Of a stretch of 64,000 bases of DNA, positions 1 through 10,670 are shown in pieces. How positions within the stretch are numbered: position 1 is the first letter of the stretch; every line of letters starts with the position of its first letter. Below the pieces are notes generated by a model that worked only from the letters and a program-made list of their open reading frames with translations, was not told the origin of the DNA and did no database searches. A program made the position numbers and the translations under genes. This DNA comes from Ichthyosporea sp. XGB-2017a. Lineage: Eukaryota; Opisthokonta; Ichthyosporea. The stretch lies in contig PDIM01010338.1 of assembly GCA_002811675.1 (NCBI GenBank), positions 15,283-79,282 of the forward strand, given 5' to 3'.

Positions 1-309
1 TTGTATTTTTTTTTTTTTTTTTCTTTTTTTGTATTTTTTTACAAATAGTTGCTAACTGGTAAGGAGCGCTCATTTTACGCAGCTTTGTTTGTTTTGCTTG
101 TTGTAGACGTTTCTTTATGTTGAAGATAGAGAAGTCTGCGTTTATTTGATTTAGCTATACAAAGGTTGTAGATAAACTGACTGTGTATCCTGTGAAGTTG
201 GTGTGAAGTTGGATTGTGCATCTGCTGCTGCAGTTCTGTGTGTTTTTGTTTTTTTGCTTTTATTGCCTTTCCTTCCTTTGATGGAGTAAGTGATTTGCAA
301 TAATACTCT
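1..309 (+). other. 5' leader of the PanB-PanE gene
   Basis: No gene is visible here. The stretch opens with a T-rich run (about the first 40 bases). The remainder is AT-rich non-coding sequence up to the ATG at 310 and probably holds the promoter and 5' UTR of the pantothenate gene. No clear TATA box was seen. Confidence 0.5.
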
Positions 310-2756
310 ATGTCGTTGTTTTCTTCTTTAAGGAGTGTGCAAAGGTTGATAGCGTCCCCAAGATTGGGGAATGGTGCCCTATTGCTAGCTCAAAATGGTG
401 AAGGAATAATTGCAAAGCCTGAGCGGAAGTTGCTGACACCGCTTGTATGTGGTACCGGTACTCTTGTGAGGAGCTACTCGAGTCATCCTTCTCCGAAGTC
501 TGATTCAGGCCCTGTGCAGAGAATATCTTTGACTACATTGAAGAAAAAGTACAAGGAAAACATACCCCTTGTAATGATGACTGCCCATGATTACCCATCT
601 GGTATGGCTTGTGATAAGGGTGACTGTGATATCATTTTGGTTGGAGATTCCCTGGCAATGGTGGCACTTGGGATGGAAGATACGACCCAAATAACTTTAG
701 ACGAAATGATACACCACGCAAAAGCAGTATATAGAGGCTCCAAGCGATGTTTTCTGGTGGGTGATATGCCCTTTGGCTCTTATCAAATTTCCCCGGAAAA
801 GACTATTGAGAATTGCTTTCGAATGGTTAAAGAGGCTCAAGTTGAATCAGTCAAAATGGAGGGTGGTCAAGTTATTGCAGATACGGTGAAGAGGGTCGTG
901 CAAGCAGGAATTCCTGTTCTGGGGCATATCGGACTGACTCCTCAAAGCAAAGCTGCCCTTGGGGGGTTTCGTGTTCAAGGAAAAAATGCAGTTAGTGCCG
1001 TGAATCTTGTGAAAGATGCATTGGCTTTGCAAGAGGCGGGGTGTTGGGGTGTGGTAATCGAGGCTGTGCCTGATAAGATCGCGAAATATATCACTGAGCA
1101 GTTGACGATACCGACTATAGGTATTGGAGCGGGAAATGTGACTGATGGGCAGGTCCTCGTTCAATTGGATACTCTTGGAGTATTTGATCGCTTCTTACCA
1201 AAGTAAGTTTTCTTTCTTTTTGTTGTTTGTTGCATTCGAATCGAATGCCTTAATACGTTCGTATCAGCTTGTTTTAACCGAAAGTCAAATGTCTATTTTG
1301 TTTTTTTCTCCTTTGCATTTTTGAATTAGGTTTTGTAAGCAATATGGTAAACTCGCAGAGCCAATTCAAAAGGCGGTAAATGAGTATGCAACAGAAGTAA
1401 GGGATAGGAGCTTTCCAGGTCCGGAGCACTGTTATCCAATATCTGATCAACAGTACGAAATGTTTTTGAATTTTGTGTCAAAGAACAAACTAGCAGCCCC
1501 GGGCTCATTCACTCATTTACCCAAGCGAGAGATGCACACTACCTCAAGGGGTCACGTGAATGAAAACAATGTTAGTGAAGATTAAGTGTTTTGCTGATCA
1601 AATGTTTAGATTGAGTTTTATGTTTAGACGTTATTTACTAGTCCTGTATTATCATAAATAGAGCTTTTAAATGTCCAATTTTACACTCCTATTCCTTTTT
1701 TTATTTTTGTTTTGTCAAGTAATATTCATTCTTTTCCCCTTCTTTCTTTTTTGTTTTTTATTCTCTTGCCTATTGTAGACAAAAACAAAAATTGCGGTTG
1801 TCGGAGCCGGGGCTTTGGGATCATTCTTGGGGGGGAAATTGTCGGGAAGCAGTGAAGTGGACGTTGTATTTCTTGATAGCTGGGAGGAAATGGTATCAAC
1901 TGTGAACACGAAAGGTCTTGTTATGCAGAATGAAAAAGGGGAAAAGAAAAAGGTAACAGACGTTAAAGCACTAAATCACAAGGATAAGGAATCTTCAATA
2001 TACAGAGAGCTGCAGCGAGCTGCTAAGATAGTTATTGTGTCCTCCAAATGCCATCATACCGAAAAATATATTGACACGATTGACGAGATACTGTGCCCAA
2101 AAGAAGGAATCATAGTGGTGGTACAGAATGGAATAGGAATATTTGATCGTCTCCGCAAGAGATTTGGCAAAGAAAGAACGACAATTGGGATTGTAAACTA
2201 TGGGAGTAAAATCTTAGAGACTGGTCGAATTCAGCATACAAATGGAGGTAGTATTTTTTTTGGCGATTCAAGCAATGAATTAGTTGTGCGTGGGGTCGGT
2301 ATTCTCAAGGAACAGCTTTTGATTGCAGGGTTTGATGTGAAAATGAAACCGGATTTGCGTAAAATCGTATTTCAGAAGCTTATGGTCAATGCTTGCATAA
2401 ACCCTCTCACATCTTTGCTGAACGTACCAAATGGATACCTAAAGAATGATACTTACTGTATTGAAATGATCAATAGCATTGTTAAAGAGTGCATTGAAAT
2501 AGCAAGGGGGGTGGGATACGAATTCGATCATAGTAGCTCTGTAGAGCATGTGCTTCATGTTGCAGATATGACGCAGACCAACATTTCATCAATGCTTCAA
2601 GATGTCAGGCGAGGCGCCGATACCGAGATTGATTTTATTAATGGCCAGGTGGTGCGTCTCGGGAAAAAGTACGGAATACCAACTCCCCTGAATTATAGTC
2701 TACTTAATCTTGTGCATGCACTAGAAAATACTCATGCAAGTAAAGGGAGACCGTAA
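310..2756 (+). CDS. Ketopantoate hydroxymethyltransferase fused to ketopantoate reductase (PanB-PanE), three exons
   Basis: Predicted bifunctional enzyme for two successive steps of pantothenate (CoA precursor) synthesis: hydroxymethylation of ketoisovalerate to ketopantoate, then NADPH reduction to pantoate. Exons 310-1202, 1330-1570 and 1779-2756 give 703 residues. The first ~55 residues are Arg/Ser-rich and look like a mitochondrial presequence. The PanB part shows LVGDSL and VGDMPFG (metal aspartates), VKMEGG and VVIEAVP (catalytic Glu region). The PanE part begins KIAVVGAGALG (NADP-binding GxGxxG) and has KLMVNACINPLT (catalytic Lys, Asn) and DTEIDFINGQ. The fusion is inferred. The PanE frame has a stop (1776-1778) directly before KTKIAVV and no ATG of its own. 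A donor (GTTAGT at 1571) and acceptor (TTGTAG, ending 1778) join the parts in phase 0. If the second intron is retained, PanB stops at 1583-1585. Both families are certain; the fusion is likely. Confidence 0.8.
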
Positions 2757-3390
2757 TCGTGTTGAATTTCCAATTGGAAGAAAATCTTGTAGCATTAATT
2801 CTCAGGCCCCTTTTAACACACATTCCTTTAATAAACCATTTGAATTATGTGCGAACATTTTTCTTTGAACTTGCTACCTATTGCCCATTTGCAATCAATA
2901 ACCAAAGAACCGAATAACTAATTAATAAAAACAAAAATGTGAATAAGCTTCAGAAGGAAGGCAGAAGATTTATCGTCAAAGAATATTACGAATCCTGACA
3001 CAGTACATCTTTCTTTCTTTCATCAGCAGCAAACTTCCACACGTTATAATCCGCATCTGCTGAAGCCCCAAAGCTTCATTACCATAACGTGTGGAAGCCA
3101 TTGCGGATGGATGGTTTGAAACAACATTTATCACTGCCATGATGATCCCAAAGGTTGCACAAATTACAGGAGACACAAAAGCACCTCCTTAGTGATGGGA
3201 CCCCCCCCCCCTCCCCTCCAGCTGATCCTAAATAAAAAGTCTTTTGAGTTAGGTGACCCTTAACCCCCCAAAGATTGTGAAGGCTGCAGACATTGCTATT
3301 TTGTTTTGGATTTGATTTGATTTGATTGTTAACGTCGGCCATTATGGGCTGTTGTTGGTGTGCAGCATTAAAAGCAACCACTTTTAGTTT
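2757..3390. other. Intergenic region between PanB-PanE and PrimPol, with a hairpin
   Basis: No coding exon was recognised; the minus-strand open frames here look like chance or antisense frames. An AATAAA-type signal near 2829 would suit the upstream gene. A strong inverted repeat lies at 3034-3097 and is listed separately. A run of cytosines followed by CTCCCC lies near 3200. Confidence 0.6.
3034..3097. repeat. 14-bp perfect inverted repeat with nested inner stem
   Basis: CTTCCACACGTTAT (3034-3047) is perfectly complementary to ATAACGTGTGGAAG (3084-3097). The 36-base spacer holds a second six-base stem, TGAAGC and GCTTCA, around CCCAAA. The whole could fold as one long hairpin in RNA or extrude as a cruciform. 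It lies about 280 bp after the PanB-PanE stop and 290 bp before the PrimPol start, so it could sit in a UTR. Function unknown. Confidence 0.8.
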
Positions 3391-4929
3391 ATGAAAATGC
3401 TGCAGAATGGTACGGGGGTTGGTGGATCCAAAGGGAAGGATTTTAAAAAAGACCTTCCCACACCTTCGAATTCTTTCTATGGAAAAGGACCAAGAAAAAA
3501 AACCATCTATGATGTGGATCCTGGTTTGAAACAAAGGCAAGAACGAGTGGCGAAGAGGGAAAAAATGTATGATTCTGTCCCTTCATCAATCTTGGAAAAG
3601 TACTACCATACTGATATTGATAGCATATTCTTGAAATGGTGTGTGTTCCCTACACAGGCGAAAGCATTTCTGCATGCGGACAAGTGCTTTGCGAAAGTGC
3701 ACGTTTTCTCGACTGAATATGGAAACAACCATGAAGGTAAACGCCGATATATTGTGTCTACGTACGATGATTTTTGGCTTAAACTAAACAAGTTGCATCC
3801 CAATGAAAGAACATTTTATGAGCTCATCCGTGAAGGCTGCCCTTGCAAATTGTACTTTGACTTGGAATTTAAGATTGCGCTGAATGAGAATGCGGACGGC
3901 AATGAAATGGTGAAAGTTTTGGTAGATTTTGTATGTAAAGAGCTAATGAATGTCTTTAAAGTAAGCTGTAACCGTAATAATGTTCTAGAATTAGACTCTA
4001 CAACGCAGAAGAAGTTTTCGAGGCATTTGGTATTTAACATTCCAAACATAGCTTTTGCAGATAACGCTGTTGTGGGCAGTTTCGTCCATTACGTGCTCAA
4101 TCAACTGGAAGAGCAGGGCGAGCAAGATCATAAACTCAAGTCACTATTTGTGCAAGAAGAAGAAGGACGTGTTTCCTCTTTTGTAGATCCCTGTGTATAT
4201 TCGAAAAATCGTAACTTTCGAACATATAAGTCAAAAAAGGCTGGAAAAGACACTTTCTTGGAGATAGCCAAGCAAAACTCTTTCGTTCCTTTCAAGAAAA
4301 CAGCAAATAGAGAAAAGGATATGTTTTTGTATTCTATGATTGGTAATATACAGTTCAATGACCAAACGAGAGTCCTTAATTGGAAAAATGACAACTGCAA
4401 ACCGACTTGCTCTACAGGTGCCAAAGACCCTCGAGTAATCACCTATAGTGTTTCAAATCAGACAAATTATTCTCCATTCCCAGATTGTGATAGGTTCATC
4501 AAGACACTCGTTTCTCGAGGCGGTGTAGAAGGATTCATTCGGCGGTGCGCTTATTTTCCAGAAAGCAAATTAATAACATATGATATTGGAAGAAATCGGT
4601 GGTGCGAGTATATTGGCAGAGCACATAAGGGGAATCACATTTATTTTGTTATTGATCTTCGAAATATGACTTACGCGCAAAAGTGCCATGATCCAGAATG
4701 TAAACAAAAGTATCCTCCAATCAATAGGGTTCTTCCAAAAGGAGTTTTAGATCCCTTAGGCGATCTTGAAAACGAGTACGACGACGGCGAATTGTCTGAC
4801 AGTGATCTAATATCGTTATTGGAATCGGAAGAAAAAAAAATCCTGAATGCTACAAGAGAAGAGAGTGATTACTTTGATGATATTTCAGATAGCGAGTTTC
4901 TTGAGGTTGCATTGCCAGAAACGAGATGA
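3391..4929 (+). CDS. PRIMPOL: PrimPol DNA primase-polymerase (archaeo-eukaryotic primase family)
   Basis: Single-exon gene of 512 residues, close to the usual ~560. PrimPol re-primes DNA synthesis beyond lesions in nucleus and mitochondria. The primase motifs are visible in order: CKLYFDLEF (motif I, metal-binding DxE, about residue 152), SRHLVFN (motif II, SxH) and VDPCVYSKNRNFRTYKSKK (motif III with the metal Asp and the NRNFR block). A C-terminal zinc-finger pattern follows: Cys and His in CEYIGRAHKGNH, then CHDPEC about 25 residues on. The tail is acidic (DDGELSDSD, YFDDISDSEFLEVAL), reminiscent of the RPA-binding tail of animal PrimPol. The start is the first ATG. It ends 23 bp from the convergent Mpv17-family gene, so their 3' UTRs probably overlap. 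Confidence 0.93.
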   Translation: MKMLQNGTGVGGSKGKDFKKDLPTPSNSFYGKGPRKKTIYDVDPGLKQRQERVAKREKMYDSVPSSILEKYYHTDIDSIFLKWCVFPTQAKAFLHADKCFAKVHVFSTEYGNNHEGKRRYIVSTYDDFWLKLNKLHPNERTFYELIREGCPCKLYFDLEFKIALNENADGNEMVKVLVDFVCKELMNVFKVSCNRNNVLELDSTTQKKFSRHLVFNIPNIAFADNAVVGSFVHYVLNQLEEQGEQDHKLKSLFVQEEEGRVSSFVDPCVYSKNRNFRTYKSKKAGKDTFLEIAKQNSFVPFKKTANREKDMFLYSMIGNIQFNDQTRVLNWKNDNCKPTCSTGAKDPRVITYSVSNQTNYSPFPDCDRFIKTLVSRGGVEGFIRRCAYFPESKLITYDIGRNRWCEYIGRAHKGNHIYFVIDLRNMTYAQKCHDPECKQKYPPINRVLPKGVLDPLGDLENEYDDGELSDSDLISLLESEEKKILNATREESDYFDDISDSEFLEVALPETR

Positions 4930-4952
4930 GAATCAATTCAAAACTTCCTGGT

Positions 4953-5762
4953 CTATTGAATAAGCGCTAAGTAAGTGTTCCAAACCAGGGCGAAGCAATT
5001 CCCGAAAATAACTCTGTACAGTGGAGGGACAAAAGTAAAGTTAATGTATTGGACGGGCGTCCATACTTTCCAGTTACTCTTTAACGTTTTCCAGTAGGAT
5101 TTCTTCAGGCTTTCTTTCACACTTTGAATGCTCCCCCCCTTCGTTTAATATAAATGAGCGTTATTGAAATGAATAGTAGAAATCCAGGCTCGGAATACGA
5201 GAACTTAATTAGATACATCATACACATACCTTTAGTATTGTGATTGCTACGAAAAATATCACAGTGTATATAGGAGCAAATAACAATCGATCAAGAGCCA
5301 ACTTTTCCAAAGTACTGTATTTCGAAGAACCTTTTACCCAATTTTGCAGCAGTCCATACCATTCGTGAAACACAGGGCCTGTAATACACAGCCTGCATTA
5401 TTCAGTAGCGCAGAAAATAAATCAGTTATGAGCCGCTTTCGTTTTGCCGTTCATAATCCCTACGAAAAAATAGCACAACTCTTTACATGCAACAGAGCGA
5501 ACACTTACCCAAATATACCAAAGGCAGCTGTACTTCTCCCAACCAATGCTTCTTGTTTACCTCTCAGCCGTCGGGCAATGATATCTCCGACCATTGATAT
5601 GGCAGATGCCGTGACTGCTTTAGTCAAGACAGGATATCTACGTAAATACCGAGTGTATAACTTCACTACATTTTTCATCCCCTTTAACGGATCCTGGTCC
5701 TTAGGCGAAGAATTAACTCCGCCACCAGAATTTGAGCTGGGAATCACTCCTTCACTACTCAT
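4953..5762 (-). CDS. Mpv17/PMP22-family membrane protein, three exons
   Basis: Exons on the minus strand are 5762-5509, 5392-5230 and 5138-4953, giving 200 residues, a normal size for the family. These are four-helix proteins of the mitochondrial inner membrane or peroxisome. Family marks appear in order: LYTRYLRRYPVLTKAVTA and MVGDIIARR at the first helix; GLCITGPVFHEWY, formed across the first splice; LALDRLLFAPIYT; and the C-terminal signature NWKVWTPVQYINFTFVPP, then the stop after WNTYLALIQ. Introns are 116 and 91 bp with GTAAGT and GTATGT donors. The second-exon acceptor was chosen because only it restores the GxxxxGP spacing. The ATG at 5762 is the first in frame; the open frame continues upstream without an ATG. 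Which family member (Mpv17, PXMP2, Sym1-like) was not resolved. It starts 220 bp after the DCAF6-like gene on the same strand. Confidence 0.88.
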
Positions 5763-5981
5763 ACTTGAGAAGAAATCTCTCGTTGGTTGCAGCGGCCAAA
5801 CTTCAAAAGCACCGGCAGTCAAAAGACAAAAAACCAACTCATATCAAACAAAAAAGTTTTCACAAAAGCAGTGCAGACTGCAGAGGCCCAGGCTGTTTTA
5901 TTGCACGCACCTGCCAATTATTCCCCAGGGAATTCCTCAACTTCAGTGTAGTTTTATATGTTAGGTACACATATCCATTTA

Positions 5982-8172
5982 TTAGCCAAGCTCTGCACTC
6001 GCGATAGTGTCCAGGTTCGCCCTCCCACTGTTGATGGCTTCAAGCATACCCAACATAAAGGAGGCAGATACGACCATTACGTTTTGCCCTTGACATAGGA
6101 GCCTTTCGTTCCTTTCGGTAATCTAATTATAAATTATTTGCCATAAACAATGCGAATTTGAATTTAGATTCATATGCCCTTATCAATATGAATGTGCTCT
6201 TTGTCCATATCCTACCTTGTCAATGTCAGCCAGCATATAAGGCTCTTCTCCTATCGGCTCCCAGATCTTTATATCATTGTCAATTCCACTGCTTGCAATT
6301 ATTGGGCTTGTGGGATGCCCCTGAACGCAGTTCACCACTACAAATTGAATTACAGAAAGAATAATGAGACAATCTTCCGTGGCTACAAGACGTGCATTTT
6401 TCCCTATAACACTTACCTCTTGTATCTCCCAAAAGCACATTAACAATTTTGCCTGTATCCTTTTCCCAAAGAAATACCCTCCCATCATCACTCCCACTAG
6501 CGATAAATTTATCCCCCACGAACGACGCCTCCTTGATCAATGTCCTTACATTTCTATGTCCCTTATAACACATTTTTAATTCTGGAATGAGCTTGTCAGC
6601 GGAAGCACATTGTTGCAGTATATTGCTTTCATTGCAAACTTCCCTTTCCTTGCCTTTAGACTGACTCTTGAAAATCTCTTCAGGAACAGATTCATTTGGA
6701 TTACTTCTGTGCCTTCTCCAGAAGCGACCAAGTCTTTGCGATGCTTCATCAGGTGTTATTTGTTCCCTTCCTGAAGACACTGCTGGTCTCACAAACGTGC
6801 GAGTTCTTCTTCGACCTATATTTGGGGACTGACTCAGAATACCAACCGGAGTAAAATATTCAGAAGCATCGGATTGCTGACCAGCTATGCTATCAGAGTC
6901 AATGCCCTCACTTTCATCTGCTGAATAAAACACGGCAGGCTCCGAAGACGATCCTTGCCTTCCTTCTTCTTCTACTCTCAAAGGCATCTCATTTTGGCGT
7001 CTTCGATTTGTTCTTTCACTATTTTCAAGAGCTTGGCCCAGCCACCTCTCAAAAACCATGGACACCCTTTGCATAACTACACCTTCGCTATTGTCAACTG
7101 GTCCGGTATCAGACCAGTCACTACTAAGCCTTATTCTTGGAAGAGCAGCCCCCGAATCCCCATTATCGTCTGAAGTAGATTCTCCCATAGTAGAGGTTGG
7201 CCCCGGTCCTTGAGGCCAAAAACAACTTCTCTTCCCTTCTTCCTTAAGCTTGAAAAGATACACATACTCAGAGCTGTAGCTAACGAGGAGCTCTTTCCCA
7301 TTAGAATCGTATTCCAGTGATGTAACTCTATTATTGGAAAAAACTTTTCTTTTCTTGTGTAGCAAGTGGTCTGGGCAGAGAGTTGACACGGGCCGCGTAG
7401 CTTCCGCCATGCGCCTGTCAAAGATACGAACAACAGAATCTGAGCAAGCTGCAGCCAAATAGACAGGTTCTAAAGGATTTATACTTATTGAAGTTACGGA
7501 TGCTTTTTTTTTTAGCTCTTTGTCTTTCATATTGATTAAAATGTTTTCGTAACAGTTTGTACAGCTACTGTGGTTTTTCTGACGAATATCAAATAGTCGA
7601 ACAGTTCCATCCTCACTGCAGCACAAAAAATTAGAAAAACTCCCCGGTACAACAATCACCTCATAGGTAACTGCATTATGGCAAGAAAATTGAACAGACT
7701 TTCTGGAAACGAAATCATGAGCCATGACCATCCCTGCAGCACTGCAGGAGATGGCCTTGGCATCATCGTTAAGGAACTTAGCAGAAAATATATTTGCAGT
7801 ATGTTCAGTTGAGTACGTATCCACGACTTCATTTGGGCTAACCCGAAATATTTTCAAATCCAAGTCATCGGATCCTGATATGATTAAAGAACCGCTTTTG
7901 TTCCATGAGATTGTATTTACACATCCTGTGTGGCCCACTAATCTATCGGACAATGCAAATCTTCTCACTAAACCTTTACTGTTGACAGCAGTCTTATGGA
8001 TTTTAGGAGAATTCCATCCCACTACAGGTCTCATCAAAAGCGAATTAAACATATTTAATGACGTACAATTTTTAAATGTTGAATAGCTAGACTTCCTTCT
8101 TTTGAAAGTCCCAATACTTTCTTCATTTTGCCAGCAACGGCCTGAAGAGCTGCATTCCTCCTCTGCTTGCAT
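5982..8172 (-). CDS. DCAF6-like WD40 protein, probable substrate receptor of CUL4-DDB1 ubiquitin ligase, three exons
   Basis: Exons 8172-6417, 6337-6216 and 6122-5982 give 672 residues. WD40 repeats fill the N-terminal ~290 residues ([49 protein letters not shown]). A low-complexity middle follows, beginning [11 protein letters not shown], a block I recall from animal DCAF6. Further repeats close the propeller: [31 protein letters not shown] and, across the first splice, VVNCVQGHP with [15 protein letters not shown]. The last exon encodes ITERNE...[15 protein letters not shown], matching the DCAF6 tail. Collinearity from start to tail makes orthology likely. The IQ-like helix of animal DCAF6 is not evident. 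An AATAAA overlaps the stop. The gene is divergent from the NEK kinase, with 603 bp between the starts. Confidence 0.88.
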
Positions 8173-8775
8173 GTCACAAGAATCAATAGAAGAGATATTT
8201 ACACGTAGATTATAAAAATATCAACAAATTTAAGTACTTGTTGTATTGCAAATCAAGGTCCCAATGGCAAAGCAACAAAAAGAAGAAAGGAAAACTAGAA
8301 AAAAAAAAGAAAAAAAAGGAAGGCCACAGCAAAAGCAGTTCAACAAATCTGGCACAAATACAGAGGCCAGAGGGGCTAGGGGAAATTATTTTGACATGCC
8401 AATTCCCCCGAGGGGAATTAATGCCCCAGCTGCAGACGTCCCACAGACTTGTTGCAAATGGTTGATACACTTAATGAGACTGAGGTTTGATGGTGTCAAT
8501 TCATCATAAATCTAATTATCAATCATGAGCTATGTAATTTCGATATACTCCCTTTGCTAAGGAGGATTCTATATTGTGCCAGCCCCAAAGGCCTCTCTGG
8601 AAGGTCGAATAATTTCATTGCCTGTGCACTTTGCACAACTTCATTCTTCATTACTGATTTTTTTAACAGGGAAATCTATTTTTATTCTTCTTAATTCAAA
8701 TCTCATTAGTTTGTTTTCATTCGCTAAGTAAATTTTGGTATAAGAGAAAGTGAATTTATTCTAATTTACACAACC
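8173..8775. other. Divergent promoter region between DCAF6-like and NEK kinase genes
   Basis: No recognised coding sequence. An A-rich segment (about 8272-8330) gives chance lysine-rich frames. An AT-rich region precedes the kinase ATG. It presumably holds both promoters; no TATA box could be assigned with confidence. Confidence 0.5.
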
Positions 8776-10569
8776 ATGGTATTAGAAGACTATGATCTTC
8801 TCAGACAAATTGGTTCTGGAACTTTTGGTAAAGTTTTGCTGGTGAAAGAAAAATGTTCCCAGAAAACATATGCCTTGAAGCAAGTTAGAGTCACTTTGCT
8901 GAATAAGTCCCAGAGAGAGCAAACACTCACCGAAGTAAAGGTTCTGGCCCGACTAAAGCATCCCAATATCATTAGATATAAAGACGCTTTTGTGGAAGAC
9001 GGAACTCTTCATATTTGCATGGAGCATGCTTACTTTGGCGATTTGCACACGATAATTAAAAATAGACGAGGGGCACTCTTTTCTGAGCATCAGTTGATTA
9101 TATGGTTCACTCAAATTGTCCAAGCTTTACATTACATGCATGATAAACACATTCTTCATAGAGATCTGAAAACTCAGAACGTATTCATGGATGCAAGCGG
9201 GGTGATTAAATTGGGGGACTTTGGAATAGCTCGAGTTCTCGACAATACATTAGAGCACGCAAGAACTGTAGTTGGTACTCCGTTCTACTTATCCCCAGAG
9301 CTTTGCGAAGGTGTCCCATACAACTACAAGTCTGATATATGGTCCCTGGGATGCGTTCTGTACGAAATGTGTACTCTTAAGCATGCATTTAGTGCCTTGT
9401 CCATCAAAGTTTTGGTGATCAAAATTTTGCGAGGCTGCTATCCTCCTATCCCCGAAAGGTATAGTAAGGAGATGATTGAATTAATTTCAGACTTGCTGAC
9501 CCACGATCCACAGAAAAGACCATCTACTCAAGAAATACTATCCAAAGACTTGATTAGAAGGGCCGAGAGGAGAACTTCACAACCCAAATTACAAGAAAGC
9601 AAACACACATCAAAAACAGATAAAAGAGCGGAATCAAATTCCCAGAAAAGAAATGCGCCACCTCCAGCACCTATTCCGAGAAGAATGCCTTCCGATGGCA
9701 GGATTGAGCCTCCTCATAAAATAGTTTATCCGGTACTAGACAAGAAAGGAATGGTTCACCACAATAGCGAAAATAAGCAATCACACAATGCAAATGTTAA
9801 GCCCGTTACAACAAAAATAACTGCAGTCAATATCGAAGGGGGAAAGATGAAGCGAGCAGTGCCAGAGCAAGAAAATTTGCCAGCTCTTATACAACCATTG
9901 AGTCCTTCAGTCAACCCTCAAAAGAGTAATATACCTAACAAAATGGCAGAAGCAGGGTATGTTGCAGAAAAATATATTAGCGAAACATCACTTCAGGAAA
10001 ATATGGATACTGGCTATATTTTGCAGAGAATTAGAGTGGATTCGCATTTGCCGCCAGTTGTTCTGCCGTTTGCCGACGAGTGTGACCCGACAAACTCTCT
10101 TGCATCTATTGCAACTATAAACCTTAAAAGAGAGCAGCAAGTGAACATTATTGATGATAGCTACGTGTTTGCAGACTCGATATCTACCCATTCCAGCGAT
10201 CTGCTTCATTTTTCTCCTGATTGTTCTGAGGGCCCCTCTGAACGCCCAGAAAATGATAAAGCTAGCCCAACATTGATAGACGAGGCTTTAAAGCTTCTTG
10301 GGAGTCCTCGAGAAAATATGTCAGGAGACGATAGCGATAGCATATTTTGCCGAATGGAGCAACTTCGAGACTTTCTAGAAAGGGAGCTTACGACCAAAGT
10401 TTTTATACGCTTATACCACTACGTCCTGGACATCGATTCAACTGAGAAATCAAAAACAAACGGACCTATACCATTCCGAATGAGCGGTAAAATCATGACT
10501 TGTTTCCCTATTGTACTACAATTGGTCCACTGTGAAGCTAAATGGTACCACGTTACAGAAAAAAGGTAG
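8776..10569 (+). CDS. NIMA-related (NEK) serine/threonine kinase
   Basis: Single exon, 597 residues. The kinase domain occupies about residues 4-262: glycine loop GSGTFGKV, Lys in TYALKQVR, catalytic loop HRDLKTQN, DFGIARV, and activation loop GTPFYLSPELCEGVPY followed by KSDIWSLGCVLYEM, which is NEK-type. The middle is basic and Pro/Ser/Asn-rich without a clear domain. The C-terminal ~80 residues contain MEQLRDFLERELTTKVFIRL, resembling a short helical block seen in other NEK tails. NEKs regulate mitosis, centrioles and cilia; nearby CFAP96 and dynein genes are compatible with a ciliary role but do not prove it. The exact subfamily was not assigned. It ends 101 bp from the convergent p115 gene. 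Confidence 0.9.
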   Translation: MVLEDYDLLRQIGSGTFGKVLLVKEKCSQKTYALKQVRVTLLNKSQREQTLTEVKVLARLKHPNIIRYKDAFVEDGTLHICMEHAYFGDLHTIIKNRRGALFSEHQLIIWFTQIVQALHYMHDKHILHRDLKTQNVFMDASGVIKLGDFGIARVLDNTLEHARTVVGTPFYLSPELCEGVPYNYKSDIWSLGCVLYEMCTLKHAFSALSIKVLVIKILRGCYPPIPERYSKEMIELISDLLTHDPQKRPSTQEILSKDLIRRAERRTSQPKLQESKHTSKTDKRAESNSQKRNAPPPAPIPRRMPSDGRIEPPHKIVYPVLDKKGMVHHNSENKQSHNANVKPVTTKITAVNIEGGKMKRAVPEQENLPALIQPLSPSVNPQKSNIPNKMAEAGYVAEKYISETSLQENMDTGYILQRIRVDSHLPPVVLPFADECDPTNSLASIATINLKREQQVNIIDDSYVFADSISTHSSDLLHFSPDCSEGPSERPENDKASPTLIDEALKLLGSPRENMSGDDSDSIFCRMEQLRDFLERELTTKVFIRLYHYVLDIDSTEKSKTNGPIPFRMSGKIMTCFPIVLQLVHCEAKWYHVTEKR

Positions 10570-10670
10570 TGATTGAAAAGAGTTTTGCAGGAAGCCGAGC
10601 ATAGGTACAATAAAGATAAAACTACGTCTTAGCTAGCTTTTATTTCAGCAGTGTGCATAACACACACACC

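Noticed and set aside
5344-5964. 206-codon plus-strand frame
   Set aside because: It lies opposite the Mpv17-family exons and introns, which show conserved motifs and consistent splicing on the other strand.
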